Assembly (NCBI RefSeq): GCF_008369295.1
Contig: NZ_VOBG01000038.1
Coordinates: 1-40,273, forward strand
DNA length: 40,273 nt
Source of the DNA: Pseudomonas sp. ANT_H4
GTDB lineage: Bacteria; Pseudomonadota; Gammaproteobacteria; Pseudomonadales; Pseudomonadaceae
Reading direction: 5' to 3'
Position numbers and translations under genes: made by a program. Under the pieces are notes generated by a model, which was given only the letters and a program-made list of their open reading frames with translations, was not told the DNA's origin and searched no databases. Shown here one piece after another: positions 1-6,866 of this stretch (positions within the stretch are counted from its first letter, which is position 1; each line of letters opens with the position of its first letter).

Positions 1-126
1 GCGAAATTCTAGAAACCGGCAATGATTCGTTCCGCTTCAAACAGCGCAAGAAACAGATGAAAATCGCGTAGCCAACTGGAAAGTTTTGGACGCTGTTACC
101 TGGAAACTATTGGACGCTGATTGACA
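1..126 (+). mobile_element. Right end of an IS21-family insertion sequence (partial)
   Basis: The first 126 bases look like the terminal part of an IS21-like element. They hold the last codons of an IstB-like ATPase, then a non-coding end with two imperfect copies of a motif of the form CTGGAAA-N-TTGGACGCTG (about 73-94 and 100-120), closing at TTGACA (121-126). IS21 elements characteristically carry repeated motifs inside their ends and finish in CA. The left end and istA lie outside the window, so completeness and target duplication cannot be judged. Confidence 0.6.
3..71 (+). CDS. istB: IstB-like helper ATPase, C-terminal 22 residues only
   Basis: An open frame enters from the left edge and stops at TAG 69-71. 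The visible residues begin EILETGNDSFRFKQRKK, which matches the basic C-terminal tail of IS21-family IstB proteins (typically ..ETGN-S-RFK-R..). IstB is the AAA+ helper that works with the IstA transposase. The catalytic Walker motifs would be upstream of the window, so this call rests on the tail and on the IS21-like end that follows it. Confidence 0.5.
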   Translation, partial: EILETGNDSFRFKQRKKQMKIA

Positions 127-168
127 GCTAGAGAAAGCCAACGCCGAAAAGGCTTGAGCCAGATGCAG

Positions 169-193
169 AAAGCCCGGCACTTGGCCGGGCTTT
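169..193. terminator. Rho-independent terminator downstream of the first toxin-antitoxin pair
   Basis: A perfect 10-bp inverted repeat (AAAGCCCGGC / GCCGGGCTTT) has a 5-base loop at 179-183. It lies 16 bases beyond the antitoxin stop and can work on both strands, ending the minus-strand operon and insulating it from the IS end. Confidence 0.75.
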
Positions 194-208
194 GGAGTAA
201 CTCTCAAT

Positions 209-523
209 TCAAACGGTGTTAAGACGCTCAACCATGTCGGGGAAGCGCTGAACCAGCTTAATCAGCAGTGCCGCCTGAGCATTGGGCTTGGACTTCGATT
301 GTTCCCAGTTTTTCAGCGTGTCAGGGCTGGCCCTGATCTGCCTGGCGAACACTGGCTGCGACATGTGAAGCTTTTCACGGATGGAAATGATCTCAGCAGC
401 TGTCACCTCTGGAGGTGCAAGAGCCTCCACTTCGTATTGGCGAAGAGTAATCTTCCCCTTCCGATGCTCGCCCATCTCGCTTACACCTTGCATCAGCTCA
501 GCAAACAGATCGCGCTTTTTCAT
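209..523 (-). CDS. HigA/NadS-like HTH antitoxin
   Basis: A 104-residue protein with a helix-turn-helix of the Xre/HigA type at about residues 46-82 (EIISIREKLHMSQPVFARQI, then SPDTLKNWEQ), the layout of NadS/HigA antitoxins that neutralise a RelE-fold toxin and repress the operon. The N-terminal half (MKKRDLFAELMQGVSEM) is the usual toxin-contacting extension. It overlaps the end of the toxin gene by 4 bases, so the two are translationally coupled in the toxin-first order typical of higBA. Function is inferred from family and pairing. Confidence 0.85.
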   Translation of the reverse strand: MKKRDLFAELMQGVSEMGEHRKGKITLRQYEVEALAPPEVTAAEIISIREKLHMSQPVFARQIRASPDTLKNWEQSKSKPNAQAALLIKLVQRFPDMVERLNTV

Positions 524-864
524 TTCCCACCTCGTTTTTTCAGCTCTGCATCAATAGCAGCTTTCAGTGCCTTCTCCTGATCAGCGGTCAGGTTCGCCAT
601 TTCATCCTTGTCACAGATCGAAAACATCCAAAACTGTTCGTCATTAAGCAACCAGTAGTAAATGACACGAAGCCCGCCACGCTTTCCCTTCCCACGACGA
701 ATGTCCTGCCAACGGAGCTTTCTGAAGCCGCCCGTACGTGGCATTACATCGCCCGCCTCAGGATTCGCCTGCATTTCCGTCTGAAGCTGCCGATACTCAT
801 CGTCAGTCAGGTAATCACCTACGGTGGCGGTGAAGCTTGAGGTTTCAAAGAAGACTGTTTTCAC
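520..864 (-). CDS. RelE/HigB-like mRNA interferase toxin
   Basis: A 114-residue protein with the RelE-superfamily core: a basic centre (GGFRKLRWQDIRRGKGKRGG), the strand RVIYYWLL, and a lysine-rich end (LKKRGGK). Family members cleave mRNA at the ribosome, and the paired HTH protein downstream is the expected antitoxin. Translation seems to start at GTG 862-864; there is no in-frame ATG near the N-terminus and only a weak Shine-Dalgarno. A TATACT-like -10 at 873-878 (minus strand) is very close to the start, implying a short leader. The resemblance is to the HigB-2 subgroup; toxicity is not shown by sequence alone. Confidence 0.85.
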   Translation of the reverse strand: MKTVFFETSSFTATVGDYLTDDEYRQLQTEMQANPEAGDVMPRTGGFRKLRWQDIRRGKGKRGGLRVIYYWLLNDEQFWMFSICDKDEMANLTADQEKALKAAIDAELKKRGGK

Positions 865-872
865 TGGGCATA

Positions 873-901
873 AGTATACGCAATTTGCTTACATTTAAAG
901 G
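873..901 (-). promoter_or_regulatory. Possible promoter of the first toxin-antitoxin operon
   Basis: On the minus strand TATACT (873-878) is a good -10 match; the -35 region around 896-901 is poor (CTTTAA-like). The -10 is within a partly palindromic GCGTATACTTATGC, a plausible binding site for the HTH antitoxin. This is inference from position. Confidence 0.35.
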
Positions 902-966
902 CGTAACAACGAGGGCCATCTGCCAGCCCACCGTTACGCCATCAAGATTTACCAGAGCTCCAATCA

Positions 967-994
967 AAAGCCCGGCTCTAGGCCGGGCTCTTTT
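967..994. terminator. Hairpin with A/T flanks between the toxin operon and a phage remnant
   Basis: GCCCGGC (970-976) pairs with GCCGGGC (982-988), flanked by AAAA and TTTT. It sits 6 bases from the end of the antirepressor remnant and would terminate minus-strand reading. The core is nearly the same as the hairpin at 169-193. Confidence 0.65.
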
Positions 995-999
995 CACTC

Positions 1000-1251
1000 C
1001 TACGCCAATAAGTCAGCGTCCCTCTCCCGCCACAACGCTTCCAGCTTCGTCAGGCCTTTCCCGGTAATCAGCGTCGAGCATGTCGGGATCGTGCCGTCGA
1101 TTGGATGTTCGAAGGTACCGAGCTTCACATCCAGCAGGCCGACCTCGATCTTCGCCTGGTACGGCTCGTTCGACCGGGTGACCCAGCCCTTCTGTCGCAT
1201 GAACTGCAGCAGCCTGGTATAGAACTGCTTGAGTCCCACGATGAAGCTCAA
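1000..1251 (-). pseudogene. C-terminal fragment of a phage antirepressor (KilAC-type domain)
   Basis: The 83-residue frame includes FYTRLLQFMRQKGWVTRS, YQAKIEVGLLDVKLGTF and LITGKGLTKLEALW, resembling the C-terminal KilAC domain of phage antirepressors (short helices with a -GW- turn, a strand with 'Q-KIE-GLL-VK', and 'TGKGL-KL' near the end). The N-terminal Ant/Bro half is missing. The only start is a TTG at the edge of the similarity, and the sequence changes character at about 1251, so this looks like a truncated prophage relic. Confidence 0.5.
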
Positions 1252-1461
1252 GAGCTAGCGGCCCAATATACTGATGAAGATGACTTCGAAGCCCCGGAGA
1301 TAGGTAGAGTCGAAGGGGTCGACTTACTTGCCCTGCTTGGGGTGGTGGACATCGTGGAAGCGCGGGGTGAACAACTGGCTTTGACACACTCCGGATCTTC
1401 TTATCTGGAAAAAGACATTGCCTCTCGAGATGAACTGATCGCCCTCCTCCCGTCATCCTGA
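1252..1461 (+). other. Possible coding remnant, not recognised
   Basis: From the breakpoint near 1251 a plus-strand frame continues to TGA 1459-1461 with protein-like composition (acidic DEDDFEAPEIG, then VDLLALLGVVDIV, then ALTHSGSSYLEKD). It loosely resembles the small C-terminal domain found after some ABC ATPases, but that is weak. It has no start of its own and runs out of the antirepressor remnant on the other strand, so it is at most a broken gene tail. Confidence 0.25.
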
Positions 1462-1551
1462 AACGAAAAGGTCCGGCGCCAGATCTAGCACTATCAGTGC
1501 ATTGACTGGACCTGAACATGGAGCTGAGATTCTGCCCCCTTGCCTGCATGG

Positions 1552-1585
1552 AAATAAAAGACCAAAATAAAGACCTATATAGGAG
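1552..1585 (+). promoter_or_regulatory. Direct repeats and ribosome binding site before the RelBE-like pair
   Basis: Two near-identical 12-mers, AAATAAAAGACC (1552-1563) and AAAATAAAGACC (1564-1575), stand back to back, followed by an AGGAG ribosome site (1581-1585) 8 bases before ATG 1594. The repeats lie where an antitoxin autorepressor would bind; that role is inferred. Confidence 0.4.
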
Positions 1586-1593
1586 TCTTATCC

Positions 1594-1881
1594 ATGCAAA
1601 ATATTCTGGCTGATGTGGCCGTCAGCGTATCCGAGCTCAAAAAGAACCCGTCGGCGGTCCTGAGCGGCGCCAATGGCTCGGCCGTGGCCGTACTGAACCA
1701 CAACCGCGTCATGGGCTACATGGTCCCAGCTGATATCTACGAGGCGATGGTTGAGCGCCTGGACGACTTGGAGCTGGGACAAGTAGCCAAGGCCCGACTC
1801 GACGCCAAGGAAGCACCTATCCGCGTATCGCTCGACGACCTCATTGGCGAGGCCGAGGCCGATATCGCTAATGGCCACTGA
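1594..1881 (+). CDS. Phd/YefM-RelB family antitoxin
   Basis: A 95-residue acidic protein with the Phd/YefM fold signature: VSELKKNPSAVL near the N-terminus, then AVAVLNHNRVMGYMVPADIYEAM. The N-terminal half dimerises and binds DNA, while the C-terminal tail (SLDDLIGEAEADIANGH) would wrap the toxin. It has a good AGGAG site, and its end overlaps the toxin start by 11 bases. Antitoxin-first order and overlap are typical of relBE-type modules. It represses its own operon in characterised relatives; the repeats just upstream fit that. Confidence 0.9.
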   Translation: MQNILADVAVSVSELKKNPSAVLSGANGSAVAVLNHNRVMGYMVPADIYEAMVERLDDLELGQVAKARLDAKEAPIRVSLDDLIGEAEADIANGH

Positions 1882-2158
1882 GTTCAGCGTTGAGTGGGAC
1901 CCAAAAGCGCTGAAGGAGCTTCGAAAGCTCGACGGCGCCATCCGCCTCCAGTTCCTGCGAAAGCTACAGGAGCGACAGAGCGGTCCACGCGTGCCAGGCG
2001 ATGCCCTTCACGGCCTGAAGGACTGCTACAAGATCAAATTGCGCGGGGCTGGGTATCGGCTGGTGTACCGCGTAGAGGACGAGCGAATCGTGATCCTGGT
2101 GCTGGCCATCGGTAAGCGCGAGCGCAGCTCGGTGTATGAGCAGGCAGGGAAGCGGTAG
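1871..2158 (+). CDS. RelE-family mRNA interferase toxin
   Basis: A 95-residue protein with the RelE core: FSVEWDPKALKELRKLD, then LQFLRKLQER, then LHGLKDCYKIKLRGAGYRLVYRV with the family arginine/lysine cluster, then VLAIGKRERSSVYEQA. Relatives are ribosome-dependent mRNA endonucleases held inactive by the co-encoded antitoxin. ATG 1871-1873 was chosen over upstream in-frame starts because it gives the usual RelE length and an overlap with the antitoxin stop (1879-1881). A terminator follows directly, so the pair is a closed transcription unit. Confidence 0.9.
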   Translation: MATEFSVEWDPKALKELRKLDGAIRLQFLRKLQERQSGPRVPGDALHGLKDCYKIKLRGAGYRLVYRVEDERIVILVLAIGKRERSSVYEQAGKR

Positions 2159-2171
2159 AGCAGACAAAGAA

Positions 2172-2197
2172 AAGCCCGCGATGGGGAAGGCGGGCTT
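2172..2197. terminator. Terminator after the RelBE-like pair
   Basis: AAGCCCGC (2172-2179) pairs with GCGGGCTT (2190-2197) around a 10-base loop. It begins 13 bases after the toxin stop. The T-tract is short. Confidence 0.65.
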
Positions 2198-2288
2198 AAA
2201 GGGTCTTCACAAGGAGCTGGGATAGCCGAAAGGGGAGGTATCGATCGTCTATGATTTCACGAGACAGGCCTGTGAGAGAGGTAACGCA

Positions 2289-2687
2289 ATGATTCAATGC
2301 AAGCGCGCCTACAGCCCCGCAGACGCCAACGATGGTTATCGGGTGCTGGTTGATCGTCTGTGGCCGCGCAACTGTCGTAAGGAGCAGTTGCCGCTGGATG
2401 AATGGCTGCGCGATGTCGCGCCCTCAAACGAACTGCGGCGAGCGTTCAAACACGCCGAATTTGGCTTCGAGACCTTTCGTACCCGCTATCAGCAAGAGCT
2501 GACTGCCCGGCCAGAACATTGGTGGAAACTGCTTGATAGGGCCCGAACCGGTACGCTCACACTGATTTACTCGGCCAAAGACGAGCAACATAACAATGCC
2601 CAGGTCCTGGCGCAGTGGCTGGAAGACGAACTTGATCGGGGCGGAAGCCCAAGCTCCCCGGTGTGTTATGCAGGGGATCTTAATTAG
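2289..2687 (+). CDS. DUF488 family protein
   Basis: A 132-residue soluble protein with the DUF488 hallmarks: IQCKRAYSPADANDGYRVLVDRLWPRN at the N-terminus, LDEWLRDVAPSNELRRAF, then a TGTLTLIYSAKDEQHNNAQVL segment. The family's biochemical role is not established; short stand-alone members are common in proteobacteria and often sit in accessory DNA. The ATG has a GAGAGG ribosome site about 7 bases upstream. The C-terminal 20 residues (after EDELDRGG) diverge from what I recall of the family and may be a local extension. Confidence 0.85.
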   Translation: MIQCKRAYSPADANDGYRVLVDRLWPRNCRKEQLPLDEWLRDVAPSNELRRAFKHAEFGFETFRTRYQQELTARPEHWWKLLDRARTGTLTLIYSAKDEQHNNAQVLAQWLEDELDRGGSPSSPVCYAGDLN

Positions 2688-3216
2688 GCTCGCTCATAGG
2701 TAGGCTCTCCGCGAGAGCGAAGTGGTGTGCTATTCACGCCTGAGACCGGCACTATTACTAATGTGCACTTGGCCTTGGATGGCAGAGAGCCACTTTACGC
2801 TACGTCGGAACGAAGTCGCCACCACTGAGGAGGTTGATCATGACAGGTGCCAGACTGGAATGAGGAGCGTGTAACAAGGATCTTAACGTCGCGGAGTGAC
2901 CAATAAGCACAAGACACGTCACCTGTTGCAGCATGCGCTACCTGCACCATGCGATCGACGGCGATCATTCCGGGCGTACCTGCCAATTTCAAATGGGGCG
3001 TCACACCGGAAACCACCCAGTGCCATACTGGATGAGTCAGGATGCCCGTTCACACTCGCTCGTATACCGCGTGCAAGCGGGGGCAAATATGGGGGCAGCC
3101 CCAATCGTTTTCAGCCTAAAATCGTTGATCTAGAGCCCTGTTCAGATGTTCTTTGGAGAAAACGAGCTTGACTGTATTTACAGGCATCGGATTCACCAAG
3201 CTTTCCGGCGCCGCAA
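2688..3216. other. Gene-poor stretch, probably decayed accessory DNA
   Basis: No convincing gene is seen. Short frames exist on both strands but lack ribosome sites and family features. A repeated GGGGGCAAATATGGGGGCAG block (3078-3097) resembles sequences often seen near integrase genes. A 12-bp palindrome CTGTATTTACAG lies at 3172-3183. The function of both is unknown. Confidence 0.5.
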
Positions 3217-3421
3217 TCACGTAAGCATGGCATCCATAACTTTATCAATCAGGTTAATGCGCGTGATCGGCCCCGAGCTTCCATCACCAAGAAGTTCATA
3301 GTCCCCATCGACACGAACCTCCGTCGCGGGAAGCATGTGATATCCGATGACTCTACCGGAGTCTGAGCGACGTCCGGATCACCTCACCAGCAACAGAGAG
3401 CTCCGCGCTACCTATAGTCAT
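3217..3421 (-). pseudogene. Frameshifted coding remnant, family not recognised
   Basis: Read on the minus strand, a frame ending at TGA 3217-3219 gives a protein-like tail: GYHMLPATEVRVDGDYELLG, then GPITRINLIDKVMDAMLT. A second frame just upstream reads MTIGSAELSVAGEVIRTSLR before stopping at about 3355, and can be extended further upstream (VRQWVTDLDIPRGK). The two together would make one continuous protein if a single-base shift near 3360 were repaired. I do not recognise the family; the context (left of a tRNA 3' end) suggests a decayed island gene. Confidence 0.35.
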
Positions 3422-3605
3422 AGCCCGAAGCTTGCCTCGCGGAATGTCCAGATCGGTAACCCACTGACGAACGTCTTCGCATCTTTAGATTCTTGCATTG
3501 GTAGGGGGCGACTAGAAGACACGAAACTTGAACGCCTCTCAGATGGTATAGCTACCGAGATCCAAGATATCCGTGGGAGTAAATGTGGGAGTAATTTTCC
3601 AAACA

Positions 3606-3635
3606 TGAAAAAGCCGAACTTATAAGAGTTCGGCT
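3606..3635 (-). terminator. Terminator of tRNA-Pro
   Basis: On the minus strand AGCCGAACT pairs with AGTTCGGCT (3612-3635) and is followed by TTTTTC. It starts 16 bases past the tRNA CCA end. Confidence 0.85.
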
Positions 3636-3651
3636 AAGTCATTGAAAAATA

Positions 3652-3728
3652 TGGTCGGGACGGAGTGATTCGAACACTCGACCCCTAGCACCCCATGCTA
3701 GTGCGCTACCGGACTGCGCTACGCCCCG
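3652..3728 (-). tRNA. tRNA-Pro, anticodon GGG
   Basis: The minus strand gives a complete 77-base tRNA with encoded CCA (3652-3654). The 7-bp acceptor CGGGGCG/CGTCCCG has one G-U pair, the anticodon stem is CTAGC/GCTAG around loop ATGGGGT, the T-loop is TTCGAAT, and the discriminator is A. Loop positions 34-36 read GGG, a proline anticodon. Its 3' end faces the accessory DNA at 1-3650, the usual target for integrases. No second copy of the 3' end was seen in the window. A TATATT element at 3772-3777 (minus strand) may be its -10 box. Confidence 0.95.
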
Positions 3729-3818
3729 ACTAGGCGTGAAACTGGGTTCGCTTCGCAACGAAGCGGTCAGGAATATACCGCAAGCTTTTGAAATGTGGAA
3801 GTATTTTAAAAGCCGGAG

Positions 3819-4175
3819 TTATTTCTTCAAAACCACCAGCACATCTTCGAGTTCGGAGATCATCTGGCGGATCATTTGCTTGTATTGGGTGGTGTCGTCT
3901 TTGGCTTCATCACCGGACATACGCTGGCGCGCGCCGTTGATGGTGAACCCCTGGTCGTAAAGCAACGCGCGGATCTGTCGGATCATCAGCACATCCTGGC
4001 GCTGATAATACCGACGGTTCCCGGTGCGTTTGACGGGGTTGAGTTGAGGAAACTCCTGCTCCCAATAGCGCAGCACGTGGGGTTTAACCGCACAGAGCTC
4101 GCTGACTTCACCAATGGTGAAGTAGCGTTTGCCTGGGATGACGGGTAGTTCGTCGTTATGACTTGGTTCCAGCAT
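3819..4175 (-). CDS. MerR-family regulator next to ihfA
   Basis: A 118-residue protein with an N-terminal MerR winged HTH (YFTIGEVSELCAVKPHVLRYWEQEF, residues about 18-42, then RRYYQRQDVLMIRQIRALL) and a short coiled tail (KQMIRQMISELEDVLVVLKK) that probably dimerises. No metal-binding cysteine cluster is visible, so the effector is unknown. ATG 4173-4175 was chosen over a TTG three codons upstream. The gene overlaps the end of ihfA by 20 bases, making it the last cistron of the pheST-ihfA unit; this order is common in Pseudomonas and other gammaproteobacteria. Confidence 0.9.
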   Translation of the reverse strand: MLEPSHNDELPVIPGKRYFTIGEVSELCAVKPHVLRYWEQEFPQLNPVKRTGNRRYYQRQDVLMIRQIRALLYDQGFTINGARQRMSGDEAKDDTTQYKQMIRQMISELEDVLVVLKK

Positions 4176-4458
4176 AAGCCTCAACTCGGGCCTTCAACTT
4201 CTGCCCTGGACGAAAGGTGACCACACGGCGAGCCGTGATCGGGATTTCTTCTCCCGTTTTTGGATTGCGGCCAGGCCGCTGGCGTTTGTCCCGCAGGTCA
4301 AAATTGCCGAAACCGGACAATTTGACCTGTTCGTTGTCTTCTAGAGCGTGCCTGATTTCTTCAAAAAACAGCTCGACCAATTCCTTGGCCTCGCGCTTGT
4401 TCAGGCCCAGTTCTTCATACAGACGTTCCGCCATCTCAGCTTTCGTCAAAGCCCCCAT
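4156..4458 (-). CDS. ihfA: Integration host factor, alpha subunit
   Basis: A 100-residue HU/IHF-family protein. It begins MGALTKAEMAERLYEELGLN, carries the core LSGFGNFDLRDKRQRPGRNP and ends in the two-stranded DNA-binding arm and C-terminal helix (RRVVTFRPGQKLKARVE). As a heterodimer with IhfB it bends DNA sharply and supports sigma-54 promoters, recombination and nucleoid structure. The gene lies 3 bases downstream of pheT, the same order as in E. coli (pheST-ihfA), and overlaps the MerR-like gene. IHF would be relevant to the sigma-54 type promoter proposed here for the asparaginase gene. Confidence 0.98.
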   Translation of the reverse strand: MGALTKAEMAERLYEELGLNKREAKELVELFFEEIRHALEDNEQVKLSGFGNFDLRDKRQRPGRNPKTGEEIPITARRVVTFRPGQKLKARVEAYAGTKS

Positions 4459-4461
4459 ACG

Positions 4462-6840
4462 TCACTTCCTTAACGTGGCGTTCAACCTTTGTTCGAGCGA
4501 GGTGAGGATATTTTGCGTCGTGGTATTCACCTCATCGTCATTAAGAGTGCGCGATGGATGCTGCCAGGTCAAGCCAACTGCAAGGCTTTTTCTATGCGGA
4601 TCAATGCCTTTACCCTGATAAACGTCAAATAACCTGAGGTCTGTCAGCCATTCCCCTGCATTTTCACGGATTACCTCCAGAACGGCGCTGGCGGACACCT
4701 CACGATCGGCTACCAAGGCCAGGTCACGGCGCACTTCAGGGAAACGCGACAACTCGCCGAATTTAGGCATCTTGCCCGACGCTACTTCGGCCAGTACCAT
4801 CTCGAAAACGAAGACCGGACGGTCAAGACCGAGGGTTTTCGACAATTCGGGGTGGATGGCGCCAACGAAGCCTACCAGACGACCTTCACGCTCGATGCGC
4901 GCGGTCTGGCCCGGGTGCAACGCCGGGTGACTGCCAGGGACAAAAGTGAACGCGCCCAGCGCACCGGCAAAGCCCAACACCGCTTCCACGTCAGCCTTGA
5001 CGTCGAAGAAGTCCACCGCATCGCGACCCTGTGCCCAGCCTTCCGGCAGACGGCTGCCGCAGACTACGCCAGCCAGCATCGGCTCTTGCTTCAAACCTTC
5101 CAGCTGACCGACGAAACGCAGGCCGCTTTCGAACATCCGTACACGATCCTGCTGACGGTTCAGGTTGTAGGACAGTGCCTTTACCAGACCTGGCCACAAG
5201 GACAAACGCATGGCAGCCATGTCGTTGGAGATCGGGTTAGCCAGCAGCAGCGGCTCAACACCCGGATTGAACAGTTCGAACTGTTTCGGGTCGATGAAGC
5301 TGTACGTCACTGCTTCCTGATAACCACGGGCCACCAGCAGGCGACGCAGCTCGGGCAGATGGGCACGGGCTTCGGGCTTGGCTTGTGGGGCCAAGCGCGC
5401 TTGCGGGTAACGAACCGGTAGACGGTTGTAGCCGTACAGGCGGGCCAGTTCTTCGATCAGGTCGACTTCGAGGCTGATATCGAAGCGATGGCTTGGCACT
5501 TCTACGCGCCACTGCCCTGCTCCGTCAGCAGAAATACCCAAGCCCAAGGCCGACAGCAGACGCACGATTTCAGCGTCTTCAATAACCAAACCCAGCATTT
5601 GTTCAACACGCTGCGCACGCAAGGTGATCGGCGCAACCGATGGCAGATGCTGCTCGCTGACGGTTTCGGTGATCGGGCCAGCTTCGCCACCGGTGATTTC
5701 CAGCAGCAGGCCAGTGGCGCGCTCCATGGCTTCACGGGCCAGTTGCCAGTCCACGCCACGCTCGTAGCGGTGCGAAGCATCGGTGTGCAGACCATAGGAG
5801 CGGGCCTGGCCGGCAACGGCGATCTGGTCGAAGAACGCGCTCTCTAGAAATACGTCACGAGTGGTCGCAGAAACGCCACTGTGCTCGCCACCCATCACGC
5901 CGGCAATAGCCAGGGCGCGGGAGTGGTCAGCGATCACCAGGGTGTCGCTACGCAGGGTGACGTCCTGGCCGTCGAGCAATACCAGTTTCTCGCCTTCCTC
6001 GGCCATGCGTACGCGGATGCCGCCATTGATTTCGGCGAGATCGAATGCGTGCAGCGGTTGGCCCAGCTCCAACATCACGTAGTTGGTGATGTCGACAGCC
6101 GCGTCGATGCTGCGTACGTCGGCACGGCGCAGACGCTCAACCATCCACAGCGGTGTTGGCTTGGACAGATCGACATTGCGGATGACGCGCCCCAAATAAC
6201 GTGGGCAAGCAGCAGGCACCAGCACTTCGACTGGACGGACTTCGTCATGCACTGCAGGTACTACTGCAACGACCGGACGGGTAACAGCAGCGGCATACAG
6301 AGCACCGACTTCGCGGGCCAGACCAGCCAAGGACAAGCAGTCGCCACGGTTCGGGGTCAGGTCGACATCGATGCTGGCATCTTCCAGTTCCAGGTAGGCG
6401 CGGATGTCCTGGCCCACGGGTGCGTCGGCCGGCAGCTCCATCAAGCCGTCGTTGCCTTCACCAACCTGAAGCTCGGCCTGGGAGCACAGCATGCCGTTGG
6501 ACTCAACGCCCCGCAGCTTGGCTTTCTTGATTTTGAAGTCGCCCGGCAGTTCGGCACCGATCATGGCGAACGGGATCTTCAGGCCCGGACGCACGTTCGG
6601 CGCTCCGCACACGACCTGGAAGGTTTGCGTGCCATTACTGACCTGGCACACACGCAACTTGTCAGCATCAGGGTGTTGCTCGGTGCTCAGCACCTCGCCC
6701 ACTACCACGCCACTGAAAACACCGGCGGCCGGCGTAACGCTATCGACCTCAAGACCGGCCATCGACAGACGGGCAACCAGCTCGTCGCGATCTACCTGCG
6801 GGCTTACCCAGCCGCGCAGCCATTGTTCACTGAATTTCAT
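4462..6840 (-). CDS. pheT: Phenylalanyl-tRNA synthetase beta subunit
   Basis: At 792 residues it has the standard bacterial length. Domains in order: N-terminal region MKFSEQWLRGWVSP; OB-fold tRNA-binding domain with VVVGEVLSTEQHPDADKLRVC and VVCGAPNVRPG (about 44-90); B3/B4 editing domain; B5 domain (LRAQRVEQMLGL onward); catalytic-like domain; C-terminal anticodon-binding FDX-ACB domain (FPEVRRDLALVADREVSA to the end). The beta subunit edits Tyr-tRNA-Phe and binds tRNA in the alpha2-beta2 enzyme. It lies 26 bases after pheS and 3 bases before ihfA, in one operon. Confidence 0.98.
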   Translation of the reverse strand: MKFSEQWLRGWVSPQVDRDELVARLSMAGLEVDSVTPAAGVFSGVVVGEVLSTEQHPDADKLRVCQVSNGTQTFQVVCGAPNVRPGLKIPFAMIGAELPGDFKIKKAKLRGVESNGMLCSQAELQVGEGNDGLMELPADAPVGQDIRAYLELEDASIDVDLTPNRGDCLSLAGLAREVGALYAAAVTRPVVAVVPAVHDEVRPVEVLVPAACPRYLGRVIRNVDLSKPTPLWMVERLRRADVRSIDAAVDITNYVMLELGQPLHAFDLAEINGGIRVRMAEEGEKLVLLDGQDVTLRSDTLVIADHSRALAIAGVMGGEHSGVSATTRDVFLESAFFDQIAVAGQARSYGLHTDASHRYERGVDWQLAREAMERATGLLLEITGGEAGPITETVSEQHLPSVAPITLRAQRVEQMLGLVIEDAEIVRLLSALGLGISADGAGQWRVEVPSHRFDISLEVDLIEELARLYGYNRLPVRYPQARLAPQAKPEARAHLPELRRLLVARGYQEAVTYSFIDPKQFELFNPGVEPLLLANPISNDMAAMRLSLWPGLVKALSYNLNRQQDRVRMFESGLRFVGQLEGLKQEPMLAGVVCGSRLPEGWAQGRDAVDFFDVKADVEAVLGFAGALGAFTFVPGSHPALHPGQTARIEREGRLVGFVGAIHPELSKTLGLDRPVFVFEMVLAEVASGKMPKFGELSRFPEVRRDLALVADREVSASAVLEVIRENAGEWLTDLRLFDVYQGKGIDPHRKSLAVGLTWQHPSRTLNDDEVNTTTQNILTSLEQRLNATLRK

Positions 6841-6866
6841 CCTGCTCTCCTAAAGGTTCGTTACGA

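Noticed and set aside
1013..1549. 178-codon minus-strand frame
   Set aside because: It crosses the antirepressor remnant and the unrelated plus-strand relic in another phase, with no conserved features.
3172..3183. CTGTATTTACAG as a LexA box
   Set aside because: Spacing between CTGT and ACAG is 4, not 8, and no gene follows at a suitable distance.
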